Source of the DNA: SIG440 sp045591035
GTDB taxonomy: Bacteria; Bacillota; Clostridia; Monoglobales; Monoglobaceae
Reading direction: 5' to 3'
Assembly (NCBI GenBank): GCA_045591035.1
Contig: JAZNSG010000005.1
Location: forward strand, 1 to 64,000
Length of the DNA stretch: 64,000 nt
The notes under the pieces are model-generated. The model ran no database searches. It saw only the letters and a program-made list of their open reading frames with translations, and was not told where the DNA came from. Shown in pieces: positions 7,003 to 15,575 of this stretch (its first letter is position 1; each line of letters opens with the position of its first letter). A program made the translations under genes and the position numbers.

Positions 7003-7209
7003 TTATATCTTATATGCCTTTTCTGTGGGAATAGCAGTTATTATTTTGTTTACTTTGGCGTTAATTCCAAATTCACGGTTTACATTTTCCATAACAGCTA
7101 AACAACTTTCTAATATACCACAATATAAGCACATATAAAATGTTCCTGCTATTTTGGGAAATTCTATCATAATTTTTATTTCTTGTAAAGATGAGAGTAA
7201 ATGCTGTTG
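7003..7209 (-). pseudogene. Short reading frame, possible 3' gene fragment
   Basis: An open minus-strand frame of 68 sense codons reads with protein-like composition, including MCLYCGILESC and REFGINAKVNKI, and ends at TAA 7003-7005. It has no convincing ribosome site at the internal ATGs (the first at 7170) and stops abruptly upstream at 7210. It may be the tail of a gene destroyed by integration, or a chance frame. Confidence 0.25.
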
Positions 7210-7442
7210 CTAGAAAGTCATAAGGAAAAATCCTGAATATGTAGGCAATTGTACTTATATATTCAGGCTACTTTATATTTAGTTACTCAAAATACTTCTG
7301 CCCTTTTATATAATAAGCGCCTGTTCTCTGGTTGCGTCCCTATAACTTGGTGTTTCCTGCTCACTTATTACATTTTCGGTGCAGACTTATTATCACCAAC
7401 ACCGGCTATATTTTGCAATATCCTAAAATCTTTCTAAAGCCC
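7210..7442. other. Intergenic region without a supported gene
   Basis: No frame here has a credible start and ribosome site. The only structure seen is an inverted repeat, CCTGAATAT (7232-7240) with ATATTCAGG (7259-7267), with no T-tract. Confidence 0.5.
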
Positions 7443-7471
7443 TTGCAAATTGGTAATTTTTATAGTATAAT
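7443..7471 (+). promoter_or_regulatory. SigA-type promoter of the RNase J gene
   Basis: TTGCAA (7443-7448), 17-bp spacer, TATAAT (7466-7471). It implies an untranslated leader of about 230 nt before the GTG start at 7710. Confidence 0.7.
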
Positions 7472-7709
7472 GTTTAAAATAGTGTTTCTTATCTATACGA
7501 ACAAATGATAATAAACTGGAGCAACACATAAAGCTTCTTGCACATGAGGTTTTTAATTATCTGCAAAATTTGAAAAAATTGGCTTAAATTTCGGCAAAAC
7601 GGAAATACTGCATAAAAAGCAGCATATGCCGGGAGCCATATTTTCATTTGATGTAGGCTTAGCTCTGTTATGCGGAACGGTAAAATATTCAGAAAATGGA
7701 GGATATTTT

Positions 7710-9374
7710 GTGCAAAAAAGTCAAAAAATTAAAATTACACCCCTCGGAGGACTGCATGAGGTCGGCAAAAATATGACAGTCTTTGAATATGGGAGTGACA
7801 TGCTGATTCTGGACTGCGGTCTGGCATTTCCGGATGACGACATGCTTGGGGTTGATATGGTTATACCGGACATAACCTATCTTCAAAAGCATAAGAACCG
7901 TATCAGAGGCATCGTCCTTACCCATGGCCATGAGGACCACATAGGGGCTCTTCCTTATGTTCTTAAAGAATTTAATGTTCCTGTTTTCGGAACAAAACTA
8001 ACCTTAGGTATTCTTAAAAACAAGCTTTCGGAGCATGGCATCTTAAACTCCACAAAGCTTAATGTTGTTAATCCCGGAGAAACATTTTCTCTTGGTGATT
8101 TTAAAGTTGAATTTATTCGTTCAAATCACAGTATTGCCGATGCTGTGGCCGTGGCACTTCACACGCCTGCCGGAGTTATACTCCATACAGGAGATTTCAA
8201 AATTGACCCTACGCCCATAGATGGCGAAATCATCGACCTTGGCAGGATAAGTGAGCTCGGGAAGCAAGGGCTTCTTCTTCTTATGTCGGACAGCACAAAC
8301 GCCGAACGCAAAGGCTATACCATGAGTGAGCGTACAGTGGGCGCTACCTTTGATAATGTATTTGAAAACTGTACAAAGCGTATATTTGTTGCTACCTTTG
8401 CATCAAATATACACCGTGTTCAGCAAATCATTAATGCTGCAGTTAAATATGGTAGGAAGGTTGCTGTATCCGGGCGAAGCATGGAAAATGTTCTTGCAGC
8501 TGCGATTGAGCTTGGATATATGAAGATCCCGAAAAACACACTTATTACCCTTGATGAAATAGGGCGATATCCAAAGGATAAGCTTGTTATAGTTACCACC
8601 GGAAGCCAGGGCGAAACCATGTCCGCGCTTTCAAGAATGGCATTCTCTGGACATAAAAAGGTTAACATCGAAGCAGATGACCTTGTTATAATTTCTGCAA
8701 GTCCCATACCCGGAAATGAAAAGGCAATTTCCAATGTTATCAACGAATTACTTAAACATGGGGCAGAGGTTATTTATGAAGCCTTGGCAGATGTCCATGT
8801 ATCAGGTCATGCTTGTCAAGAGGAATTAAAAACCATTCTCGCTTTGGCAAAACCCAAGTATTTCATGCCCGTTCATGGTGAATACAGACATCTGAGTCAT
8901 CACAGAGACTTAGCACTTCAGGTGGGAATCCCCTCAAAAAACATCTTTATGATGGAGAACGGCAAAATGCTTGAGGTCTCAAGTGCTGCCGGAAAAATAA
9001 TTGGAACCGTTCCGTCAGGCAGAGTCCTTGTTGATGGACTTGGGGTAGGAGACGTAGGGAACATTGTTCTTCGGGACAGAAAACACCTCTCAGAAGATGG
9101 AATTATTATTGTTGTTTGCACTATTGACCCCGAAATGAAGATGGTTGTCTCGGGTCCGGATATTATATCCCGCGGATTTGTCTATGTCCGTGAAGCCGAG
9201 GACCTTATGGAAAGTATGAGGCTCAAAGCAAGTGAAGTCCTTGAAGATTGTCTTGAAAAGAACACTCTAGACTGGTCAAGTCTCAAGTCTCATCTCAAAA
9301 ACGAGCTTGGTAGCTTTATTTTCTCAAAAACGAAAAGAAAACCAATGATGCTTCCCGTTATTATGGATGTGTAA
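7710..9374 (+). CDS. rnj: Ribonuclease J
   Basis: The product is a 554-residue metallo-beta-lactamase/beta-CASP ribonuclease with 5'-3' exo- and endonuclease activity, central to mRNA turnover and rRNA maturation in the cytoplasm. The zinc motif HGHEDH is at residues 72-77; further ligands appear in SNHSIADA and GDFKID; the beta-CASP domain contains SGRSMEN and TGSQGE; a later HVSGHA and MPVHGEYRH complete the active site. The C-terminal domain follows after about residue 445. I place the start at GTG 7710 because GGAGG (7698-7702) is 7 nt upstream and the resulting N-terminus (KIKITPLGGLHEVGKN) matches the family; an upstream ATG at 7626 adds 28 non-conserved residues. It is monocistronic with its own terminator. 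Confidence 0.93.
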   Translation: MQKSQKIKITPLGGLHEVGKNMTVFEYGSDMLILDCGLAFPDDDMLGVDMVIPDITYLQKHKNRIRGIVLTHGHEDHIGALPYVLKEFNVPVFGTKLTLGILKNKLSEHGILNSTKLNVVNPGETFSLGDFKVEFIRSNHSIADAVAVALHTPAGVILHTGDFKIDPTPIDGEIIDLGRISELGKQGLLLLMSDSTNAERKGYTMSERTVGATFDNVFENCTKRIFVATFASNIHRVQQIINAAVKYGRKVAVSGRSMENVLAAAIELGYMKIPKNTLITLDEIGRYPKDKLVIVTTGSQGETMSALSRMAFSGHKKVNIEADDLVIISASPIPGNEKAISNVINELLKHGAEVIYEALADVHVSGHACQEELKTILALAKPKYFMPVHGEYRHLSHHRDLALQVGIPSKNIFMMENGKMLEVSSAAGKIIGTVPSGRVLVDGLGVGDVGNIVLRDRKHLSEDGIIIVVCTIDPEMKMVVSGPDIISRGFVYVREAEDLMESMRLKASEVLEDCLEKNTLDWSSLKSHLKNELGSFIFSKTKRKPMMLPVIMDV

Positions 9375-9377
9375 AAC

Positions 9378-9412
9378 AAAAACCCGCTAATATAATTTAG
9401 CGGGTTTTACTA
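9378..9412 (+). terminator. Intrinsic terminator of rnj
   Basis: A 12-bp stem (9379-9390 with 9397-9408) around TATAAT; the 3' arm ends in TTTT. Confidence 0.85.
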
Positions 9413-9448
9413 TTTCTATTCATTGTATTTCATAAAATAGTATTTTTA

Positions 9449-9477
9449 TTGCATATTAGTTGCAATTATGCTATAAT
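9449..9477 (+). promoter_or_regulatory. SigA-type promoter
   Basis: TTGCAT (9449-9454), 17-bp spacer, TATAAT (9472-9477), upstream of the amidohydrolase gene at 9553. Confidence 0.65.
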
Positions 9478-9552
9478 AAGTTAATCTTAATTATGCTGAG
9501 CGATATATTACTTTGTTATGAGGATAAAACTATTCATTAAGGGGAAAGAACT

Positions 9553-10545
9553 ATGGAATTTAATGTTGCACCAAACAAAGATTTTGACTTGGAAGCAATA
9601 AAAATATTAGAAGATTTTTTGCCCGACAGAATTTTTGATACTCATGTTCACTTTTTTGATAAGGAATTTACTCCAGGAGTATCAAAAAGGTATGAAGCAG
9701 AAAAAGCAGATTCTGAGGACTATGAAATCTTCTTTTCTTCTATGTTTAAACATAGGGAAAAATTCAGGCTTAACCTTTTTGCATATCCCGATAAAGCCCT
9801 GAGCGATTTAAATGGAGAACCGTTGAAAAAGAGCGATGATTTTCTTGTAGAGGAACTTAACAAAAACAGCTCAAACGTAGGTGAAATTATAGTTCTTCCG
9901 GGTGAAAGTGCAGAACATATCGAAAAGCGCCTGGTTCATCCCAATATAAAAGGCTTTAAATGCTATCATATATTTTCAGACAAAGAAAGCACTTGGGACT
10001 GCACGATAGACGAGTATTTACCGGAAAGTGCCTGGGAGATTGCAGATAAAAAGAAACTGAGCATAACTCTTCACATGGTAAAAAATGAGGCTCTTGCAGA
10101 CGAAGATAACCTTAAATACATATGCACTATGGCAAAAAAATATAAGGATGCGACCTTAATTTTGGCACATGCGGCACGAAGCTTTGCATCATGGACAGCA
10201 ATAGAAAGTGTTGAAAAGGTCAAGCATCTTGAAAATGTTTGGTTTGACTTTTCGGCAGTGTGCGAGTCCCCTGCTATGTTTCAGATAATGAGAAAAGCAG
10301 GTGTCAGCCGTTGTATGTGGGGAAGCGATTTTCCGGCGTGTGTACCGCGCGGAAAGGCAATCTCATTGGCAAATACATTCTATTGGATGTTTCAGGATAG
10401 TTTTGAATACAAAACAAATATCAAGAATTGGCTTGTCGCGACAGAAAATCTTATGGCAACAAGGCAGGCTTGTATCCTTGCTGAACTTTCGAAAAAAGAA
10501 ACCGAGGATTTGTTCTATAACAATGCAGCAAGGCTTTTTGGTTAG
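9553..10545 (+). CDS. Amidohydrolase-related metal-dependent hydrolase
   Basis: The 330-residue product is a TIM-barrel amidohydrolase (Amidohydro_2 type). Metal-site residues appear in the expected order: DTHVHFFD near residue 34 (HxH), GFKCYH near 134 (Lys), LHM near 173, AHAARSF near 212, and GSDFPA near 260 (catalytic Asp). The substrate cannot be predicted; relatives include decarboxylases and lactonases. AAGGGG lies 8 nt before the ATG. It probably shares a transcript with the acyltransferase gene 68 nt downstream. A second, shorter family member is convergent at 11778. Confidence 0.8.
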   Translation: MEFNVAPNKDFDLEAIKILEDFLPDRIFDTHVHFFDKEFTPGVSKRYEAEKADSEDYEIFFSSMFKHREKFRLNLFAYPDKALSDLNGEPLKKSDDFLVEELNKNSSNVGEIIVLPGESAEHIEKRLVHPNIKGFKCYHIFSDKESTWDCTIDEYLPESAWEIADKKKLSITLHMVKNEALADEDNLKYICTMAKKYKDATLILAHAARSFASWTAIESVEKVKHLENVWFDFSAVCESPAMFQIMRKAGVSRCMWGSDFPACVPRGKAISLANTFYWMFQDSFEYKTNIKNWLVATENLMATRQACILAELSKKETEDLFYNNAARLFG

Positions 10546-10613
10546 AAATTTTCAAAAATAATTTTTATTCTGTAAAAAACTAAACATACCAAACTCACAG
10601 AGGTGAGAAACTC

Positions 10614-11735
10614 ATGAATAATCAATTTATTTTCTCAAAAAAACAAACCGAATACATAAAAGGAATCGCAATTCTACTTATGCTGGTCCATCACTTTTTC
10701 GGGTTCCCCGAGTGGTATGTGGAGGGTATATCCTACATAGGTATTCCTTTGCGAGTAAATACCCTGGAATATGCACTTGGTCAATTCTCTCAGATATGTG
10801 TATCCATCTTTGCTTTTGTCACAGGCTTTGGTATGTTTTTTTCATACAAATCAGGGAATATCGTTAAAAAATCCCTTAAAAAACTTATCTCATTCATGAT
10901 AGGCTATTGGCTTGTGCTTTTCGGCATCGCCTTGCCGATTAACATGTTGATTGGGAAGACCGATTTAACCCTTTCATTTATACTCAAAAATGCATTTTCC
11001 ATCAAGCCGGAGCTGGTGTCCTTTGCCTGGTATGTGAGATTTTATATTTTGCTCATTTTTTCCCTTCCCATTTTTTATAAGCTAATGAGCAAATATGCAG
11101 CAATAACACTTCCGCTGTTTTTTATCTCCCCTGCCATCTGCAATATATTTATAAGCAAAATTGCATCAACAAACCCTTTGATTATTACAGGCACCTACCT
11201 CATCTCTGAATATTTTTTCTGGATAACTTGTGCCCTGTCAGGGCTTTGTTTTGCGAAATATGGTTTGTTTAACAAAATCAACAATCTATTCACAAAACTC
11301 AAACAATACAAAATCCCATTATGCATTGTTCTTTTGGCTGTACTTACCTACTCCCGTACATACTTTGCGCATAGAATTGGAGCAATATTCACCTTTGATT
11401 GTCTTTATGCTCCTTTTATTATATATCTTCTTTGCTCCATCATCGATGGACTACCTGATATTTTAGGTAAAGTGCTAACATTACTGGGAAAGCATAGTGT
11501 GAATTTGTGGTTTCTTCATTCCTTTTTCTTTTTCAGAACAGCAAGTCTCATGAAATATGCCTTTTGGCCAAAGGTCTCCATTTTAATTATTGTTTGGGTA
11601 ATACTCTTATTGATGCCCATATCCGTTCTTTTAAACAAACTTCAAAAGTTGATTATCAACTCTATATGGAGGACCCCTAAATCCAAACCTGAGAGCACAG
11701 ATAATTCTAAGGAAAAAGTTTTTCAAAATGTATAA
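10614..11735 (+). CDS. Acyltransferase 3 family membrane protein
   Basis: The 373-residue product is an integral membrane protein with about ten hydrophobic helices and the family signature near the N-terminus (KGIAILLMLVHHFF, including the conserved His). Acyltransferase-3 proteins transfer acetyl or other acyl groups to surface glycans or exported small molecules; the acceptor here is unknown. GAGGTGAG lies just before the ATG at 10614. It follows an amidohydrolase gene and ends at a bidirectional terminator. Confidence 0.85.
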   Translation: MNNQFIFSKKQTEYIKGIAILLMLVHHFFGFPEWYVEGISYIGIPLRVNTLEYALGQFSQICVSIFAFVTGFGMFFSYKSGNIVKKSLKKLISFMIGYWLVLFGIALPINMLIGKTDLTLSFILKNAFSIKPELVSFAWYVRFYILLIFSLPIFYKLMSKYAAITLPLFFISPAICNIFISKIASTNPLIITGTYLISEYFFWITCALSGLCFAKYGLFNKINNLFTKLKQYKIPLCIVLLAVLTYSRTYFAHRIGAIFTFDCLYAPFIIYLLCSIIDGLPDILGKVLTLLGKHSVNLWFLHSFFFFRTASLMKYAFWPKVSILIIVWVILLLMPISVLLNKLQKLIINSIWRTPKSKPESTDNSKEKVFQNV

Positions 11736-11738
11736 AAT

Positions 11739-11770
11739 AACAGCTCCATTTTTACATGGAGCTGTTTTCG
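11739..11770. terminator. Bidirectional terminator
   Basis: AACAGCTCCAT (11739-11749) pairs with ATGGAGCTGTT (11756-11766), with T/A tracts on both sides. It separates the convergent acyltransferase and amidohydrolase genes. Confidence 0.85.
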
Positions 11771-11777
11771 TTGTATA

Positions 11778-12575
11778 CTAATAATTCAATCCGAGAAGTT
11801 TTGCCGCATTTTTATAATAAATCTTTTCCTTGTCTTTATCAGAAACATCAAGGCTTTCTACCAATTTGACTTCCCATGATGGTCTGTGCCACGGCATATC
11901 AGAACCAAAAAGCAATCTGTCTGGGGTATGCTTGTCCAAAATTTTTTGAGCAAGAGGCTCAGGGATATTTCCATAACTAAAAGCAAGGTCAAACCATATG
12001 TCCTCACCACAAAGAAGCTTAAACACATCCTCCCAGCATCTGGTCCCACCCCAATGTGCGGCTACAACCTCTGTATCAATCCATTTAAGGGCATTTAAAA
12101 AATTCTCAGGACGCCCGTGTATAGAGTCAGCAAAACCATAACCATACCCTGCATGAAAAAGGACAACGAGACCGAGTTCTGAAATTCTTCTGTAAATAGG
12201 CTTCATTTTTTCATCATCAGGATAAAAAGACTGATACTCGGGATGCAGTTTTACTCCTTTTAAGCCCAGTCCTTTTATTCGTTCGAGCTCGTCCAAGGCA
12301 TCAGGGGCATCAGGATGCACCGACCCAAATCCAAAGAGGCTGTCTTCTTTACTGATTTCTGCAGCAAAGTTATTTACATTGAACTGCTGTTTTGGAGATG
12401 TTGCTATCCCAAGCACCACAGATATGCTAACCCCATCCTTTTTCATTTCTTTCTTCAAAGAATCTATTGTACCATCAAATTGAGGAACTATCCCATCAAG
12501 GCCCAAAGTCAATTTTTCTATGGCTCGATTTGCTATTTTTTCGGGAAACGCATGGGTGTGAAAGTCAATGATCAA
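11778..12575 (-). CDS. Amidohydrolase-related TIM-barrel hydrolase
   Basis: The 265-residue product is a second Amidohydro_2-type enzyme, shorter than the one at 9553. Metal and catalytic motifs: DFHTHAFP at residues 4-11, KLHPEY near 110, LFHAGYG near 140, AAHWGG near 172 and FGSDMPWH near 223. The substrate is unknown. The start is a TTG at 12575 with GGGAGG 8 nt upstream. The two amidohydrolases may act on related substrates, but nothing in the window proves it. Confidence 0.8.
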   Translation of the reverse strand: MIIDFHTHAFPEKIANRAIEKLTLGLDGIVPQFDGTIDSLKKEMKKDGVSISVVLGIATSPKQQFNVNNFAAEISKEDSLFGFGSVHPDAPDALDELERIKGLGLKGVKLHPEYQSFYPDDEKMKPIYRRISELGLVVLFHAGYGYGFADSIHGRPENFLNALKWIDTEVVAAHWGGTRCWEDVFKLLCGEDIWFDLAFSYGNIPEPLAQKILDKHTPDRLLFGSDMPWHRPSWEVKLVESLDVSDKDKEKIYYKNAAKLLGLNY

Positions 12576-12668
12576 TGCCTTGTCCTCCCTATTTTTCTTT
12601 TATAATCATTATTATGTGTTTCTTTTAAAATAATATTTATGCACATTTTTGTAGACGCTATAACATTC

Positions 12669-12700
12669 AAAGGGAACGGTGAATTCACCGTTCCCTTGAT
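12669..12700. terminator. Perfect 28-nt palindrome, probable terminator of the cohesin operon
   Basis: Arms 12669-12682 and 12683-12696 are perfectly complementary. The T-rich flank is stronger on the plus strand (GATTTTTTATTTT) than on the minus strand, although the adjacent gene ends on the minus strand. Confidence 0.65.
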
Positions 12701-12703
12701 TTT

Positions 12704-13894
12704 TTATTTTGTATTTTCAATGAATCTCATAAGGATTGTGGCAATTTCTGCTCTGGTTGCCTCACCTGTGGGGTCAAGCATTCCATCATCTTTTCCTTTT
12801 ATAAGGCCATTGCCGATTGCCCAACCCATTCCTTCTTTTGCCCAAGACGATATTTTGTCCGCATCAGGAGCAAGTATAGCTGTAGCACCTGCCATTGCCA
12901 AATCTTTCTTTAAAGCAAACTTATAAAGGATTGTAGCAATTTGCTCTCTGGTTATATTTGCATTCGGGGCAAAGGTACCATCGCCCATTCCGTTGACTAT
13001 TCCCTCTTTGGCAGCCCACGAAACAGCATCTTCGTACCAGCTGTCCTTTTCAATATCAGTAAAGTTTGATTTGTCACCATCAGGCGTTCCCTCAAGGCGA
13101 TGAAGCACAACAACAAGCATCGCTCTTGTGAGCTTCGCATTGGGTGCAAATTCACCATCACCCATACCGCTCATAAGACCATTTTCGCTCACATACTTAA
13201 CACTTTCATAAAACCAGTTGTTTTTATTTACATCTACATATGTCACAGATGCACTTGTCTCTTCTTCTTTATCAACGGGCAAGGTCGCATCACTGTCTTC
13301 AGGCAATGGTGCAACTTCATCATCTTTTGGTAGTTGAGATTCTTCTTTAGATGAACCGCCTGAAGCAGAACCGCCGGATACTGTTCCGTTGCTGATTTCA
13401 CTATTGATTCCGCTGTTAATGCCGGAAGACTCATCCCCTGCCATTTTCATCACAACATCTGTCAAAACAACGCCATTGGCATTTGTTACCATCAGCTTTT
13501 CAAATGAAATGTCAGAATCACTGAAGTTTCCTCCAGTCAGCTCTAATTTCAAAACAAGGGCAACGCCCTCTTTTGGCATAGAATTTGCCGACGCCCAAAC
13601 CATACGAACTTTGTTGTCAGCAAATTTGTCATTAATAACAACCATTGACTCTGCCATAGCAGAACCCGAAACCGCTTCAACCAATGACATTTTATCATTA
13701 TCATAAATAATGTTGAAGCTTCCTGATTGTATCAACTCATTGTTTTCATACTTTACCTCAACAGTCACAGTCCCCTCACTTACAGAAGGCTCGACAGTGA
13801 AAACTGTCGAGTCCCCATTAGCATATGCAAGTGTGGATACTGCCAAAATCGCTACGATTACAGCAACTATATACTTTTTCAAGTATCCCACCAT
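12704..13894 (-). CDS. Secreted cohesin-like protein with three SLH anchor repeats
   Basis: The product has 396 residues. A signal peptide (KKYIVAVIVAILAVSTLAYA) is followed by a cohesin-like beta-sandwich (about 30-150; GSFNIIYDNDKMSLVEA, GVALVLKLEL), a Ser/Gly/acidic linker (about 153-213), and three S-layer-homology repeats (about 215-268, 275-328, 340-396) with the usual TRAM/TREQ/TRAE turns. SLH repeats bind pyruvylated secondary cell-wall polymer, so the cohesin faces the exterior at the wall. The ATG at 13894 lacks a good ribosome site; a TTG at 13882 preceded by GGTGGG fits the signal peptide better. It is the last gene of the dockerin/cohesin operon, 25 nt after the free cohesin gene, and could be the surface anchor for dockerin proteins. 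Confidence 0.8.
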   Translation of the reverse strand: MVGYLKKYIVAVIVAILAVSTLAYANGDSTVFTVEPSVSEGTVTVEVKYENNELIQSGSFNIIYDNDKMSLVEAVSGSAMAESMVVINDKFADNKVRMVWASANSMPKEGVALVLKLELTGGNFSDSDISFEKLMVTNANGVVLTDVVMKMAGDESSGINSGINSEISNGTVSGGSASGGSSKEESQLPKDDEVAPLPEDSDATLPVDKEEETSASVTYVDVNKNNWFYESVKYVSENGLMSGMGDGEFAPNAKLTRAMLVVVLHRLEGTPDGDKSNFTDIEKDSWYEDAVSWAAKEGIVNGMGDGTFAPNANITREQIATILYKFALKKDLAMAGATAILAPDADKISSWAKEGMGWAIGNGLIKGKDDGMLDPTGEATRAEIATILMRFIENTK

Positions 13895-13919
13895 CCTTAA
13901 ATTTTAAGTTTAAACTTTC

Positions 13920-14669
13920 TTATTCAACCTCAACGGGTTCTTTCAAAATCGGATAACCCCCAGCGGTCCATACAAAAACTTTAGCTGTTGTATAAGGCAC
14001 ATTCTTAACTTCTACTGTTTTCAAAGTTTCATTTTTGGAGAAATTAACCCATCCACAGCCAACCAAAACATCATCAGCATTATACAAAACTGCCCACAAA
14101 ACACCATCCATAGGAGCATCTTTGATTGTATTCGTAAACGTAATCGTATCAGCTGTTGCTACCTTTGTTGAAGTTACCTCAAATGTGTCGATATTTACAC
14201 TCATACCTGTCGCATTAAACCCTGACTTCAACGCATCAAAGCCCATCATACTTGACGGATTATCAATCATTATTTCGTTTGCACTTAACCCGAAAACAGT
14301 ATCTCCGGCAGTTGCACCATCCTTGACTTTGAAAGTTATGGTAGCAACAGGATTTGCTATAACAGAAGTGCTTATCGGATTCATATGAATTCCATCATCA
14401 GCATTGTTTATAGCTCCTGTACAGCCTGCTGCAAATACTGTGCTGATGTAGTCTAAACGTGTTTTATCATATGTCACAACACAACCTGAAAGACCGACCA
14501 GTTTCGAGCCTTCACTTGAATTGAGTGTAACAGTAAACTGGTCACCACCTTTAGCGGAAGTAACACTGGATTCCAGATATACGGTCACTGCACCCGCAGC
14601 ATTAACGGGAATAGCAACCAATGAAAGCACAACAACTATAGCTACAAAAAGCGAAATAATCTTCTTCAT
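13920..14669 (-). CDS. Secreted cohesin-like domain protein
   Basis: The product has 249 residues. A signal peptide (MKKIISLFVAIVVVLSLVAIPVNA) precedes a cohesin-type beta-sandwich (about 27-160; GDQFTVTLN, VVTYDKTRLDYIS, ATITFKVKDGATAGDT). A C-terminal beta-rich domain (about 165-249), with an AKVFVW motif, resembles accessory modules of clostridial exoproteins. The start at 14669 is chosen because it begins the signal peptide and follows AAGGAG (12 nt); the longer frame to 14741 runs into the upstream gene. There is no SLH or sortase signal, so it would be soluble or held by partners. It sits between a dockerin gene and an SLH-anchored cohesin gene. Confidence 0.7.
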   Translation of the reverse strand: MKKIISLFVAIVVVLSLVAIPVNAAGAVTVYLESSVTSAKGGDQFTVTLNSSEGSKLVGLSGCVVTYDKTRLDYISTVFAAGCTGAINNADDGIHMNPISTSVIANPVATITFKVKDGATAGDTVFGLSANEIMIDNPSSMMGFDALKSGFNATGMSVNIDTFEVTSTKVATADTITFTNTIKDAPMDGVLWAVLYNADDVLVGCGWVNFSKNETLKTVEVKNVPYTTAKVFVWTAGGYPILKEPVEVE

Positions 14670-14685
14670 GTTTATCACTTGCTCC

Positions 14686-15366
14686 TTAATTTGCATTTCT
14701 GAATTCCATGATATCTTCATAGGAAAGTATACCGGCATCAAGTCTTAAAATTGCCATTGCATCTACGGCATTAACAGTACCATCACCTAATATATCACCA
14801 ATCAACAACTGCTGTTCAGTCAAATCTATCATTTTGGCATCATAACGGAGTATTGCCATTGCGTCAGCGGCACTCACATAACCATCGGTATAAATATCCC
14901 CATACATTGTAGTGCCCGGTGAGTAATAAACAAATCTTTCGACCGCTGCTGTTTGAACGTCTGTTCCGCCCATATTGAAATACAAGTTGCAACCTTCTAT
15001 TCCGCTGACAGAAGATTTTCCCAAAGCTGACTGAAGTCGGGACTTTTCAATGATGAAAGAATACTGACCCGTTTCAGGAGCCGATATCTCGTCGAGATAA
15101 ACAACCTTTGCTTCGTTTCCTGCCACAGTATCCTCAAGAGTAGATGCAGACAAAACAAATGTAATAGTATCCAAAGGCTTAGTGTCTTCTGTTGCTGTAT
15201 ATTTTACAGTTGCTACTGCATAATTATCGTTTTTAGTTCCGCCTACCACATATTCACCTATGCTGACTGAATCGATATCAATTGAATTTGCAGCAAAAAC
15301 CGAGGCGGTACACATCAAAGCACACAAAAATGTAAAGGCCAAGGCTTTTACAAAGAATTTTTTCAT
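14686..15366 (-). CDS. Secreted dockerin-bearing protein
   Basis: The product has 226 residues: signal peptide (about 1-25), a beta-rich domain (about 27-148) that may be a divergent cohesin or carbohydrate-binding fold, and a C-terminal type-I-like dockerin (about 153-218). The dockerin has two duplicated calcium loops, GDIYTDGYVSAADAMAILR and GDILGDGTVNAVDAMAILR. Loop positions 1, 5, 9 and 12 hold D, D, S/N and D as in canonical dockerins, but position 3 is Tyr or Leu rather than Asn/Asp, so calcium coordination may be weaker. It is the first gene after promoter 15433-15461, with cohesin-bearing proteins encoded directly downstream. Confidence 0.8.
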   Translation of the reverse strand: MKKFFVKALAFTFLCALMCTASVFAANSIDIDSVSIGEYVVGGTKNDNYAVATVKYTATEDTKPLDTITFVLSASTLEDTVAGNEAKVVYLDEISAPETGQYSFIIEKSRLQSALGKSSVSGIEGCNLYFNMGGTDVQTAAVERFVYYSPGTTMYGDIYTDGYVSAADAMAILRYDAKMIDLTEQQLLIGDILGDGTVNAVDAMAILRLDAGILSYEDIMEFRNAN

Positions 15367-15432
15367 CTCTTATAATCACTCCGTTTCTTCAATAGTAGGT
15401 CCAAAATGGCATACTTATACCACTACAACAAT

Positions 15433-15461
15433 ATGATACCACAAAACTCTGTTCAAGTCAA
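15433..15461 (-). promoter_or_regulatory. SigA promoter of the dockerin/cohesin operon
   Basis: Minus strand: TTGACT (15461-15456), 17-bp spacer, TATCAT (15438-15433), 66 nt before the dockerin gene start. Confidence 0.7.
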
Positions 15462-15527
15462 TATAAACAACTTGTAAATATGAACAAATTTCAAAAAAAC
15501 TTTTTGTCGTTTCGACGAAAGCTGTCA

Positions 15528-15563
15528 AAAATCGGCTAAGCAAATTACCATTTTGCTTAGCCG
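15528..15563 (-). terminator. Intrinsic terminator after wecB
   Basis: CGGCTAAGCAAA pairs with TTTGCTTAGCCG (15533-15544 and 15552-15563), followed on the minus strand by ATTTTTG. It ends the glycan gene run. Confidence 0.85.
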
Positions 15564-15575
15564 AAATATTAATTT

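Noticed and set aside
7249..7437. 62-codon plus-strand frame in the intergenic region
   Set aside because: It has no ribosome site, and its composition does not look coding; it overlaps an inverted repeat.
7626..7709. ATG 7626 as the RNase J start
   Set aside because: The added 28 residues are not like the family and lack a ribosome site, whereas GTG 7710 has GGAGG at ideal distance.
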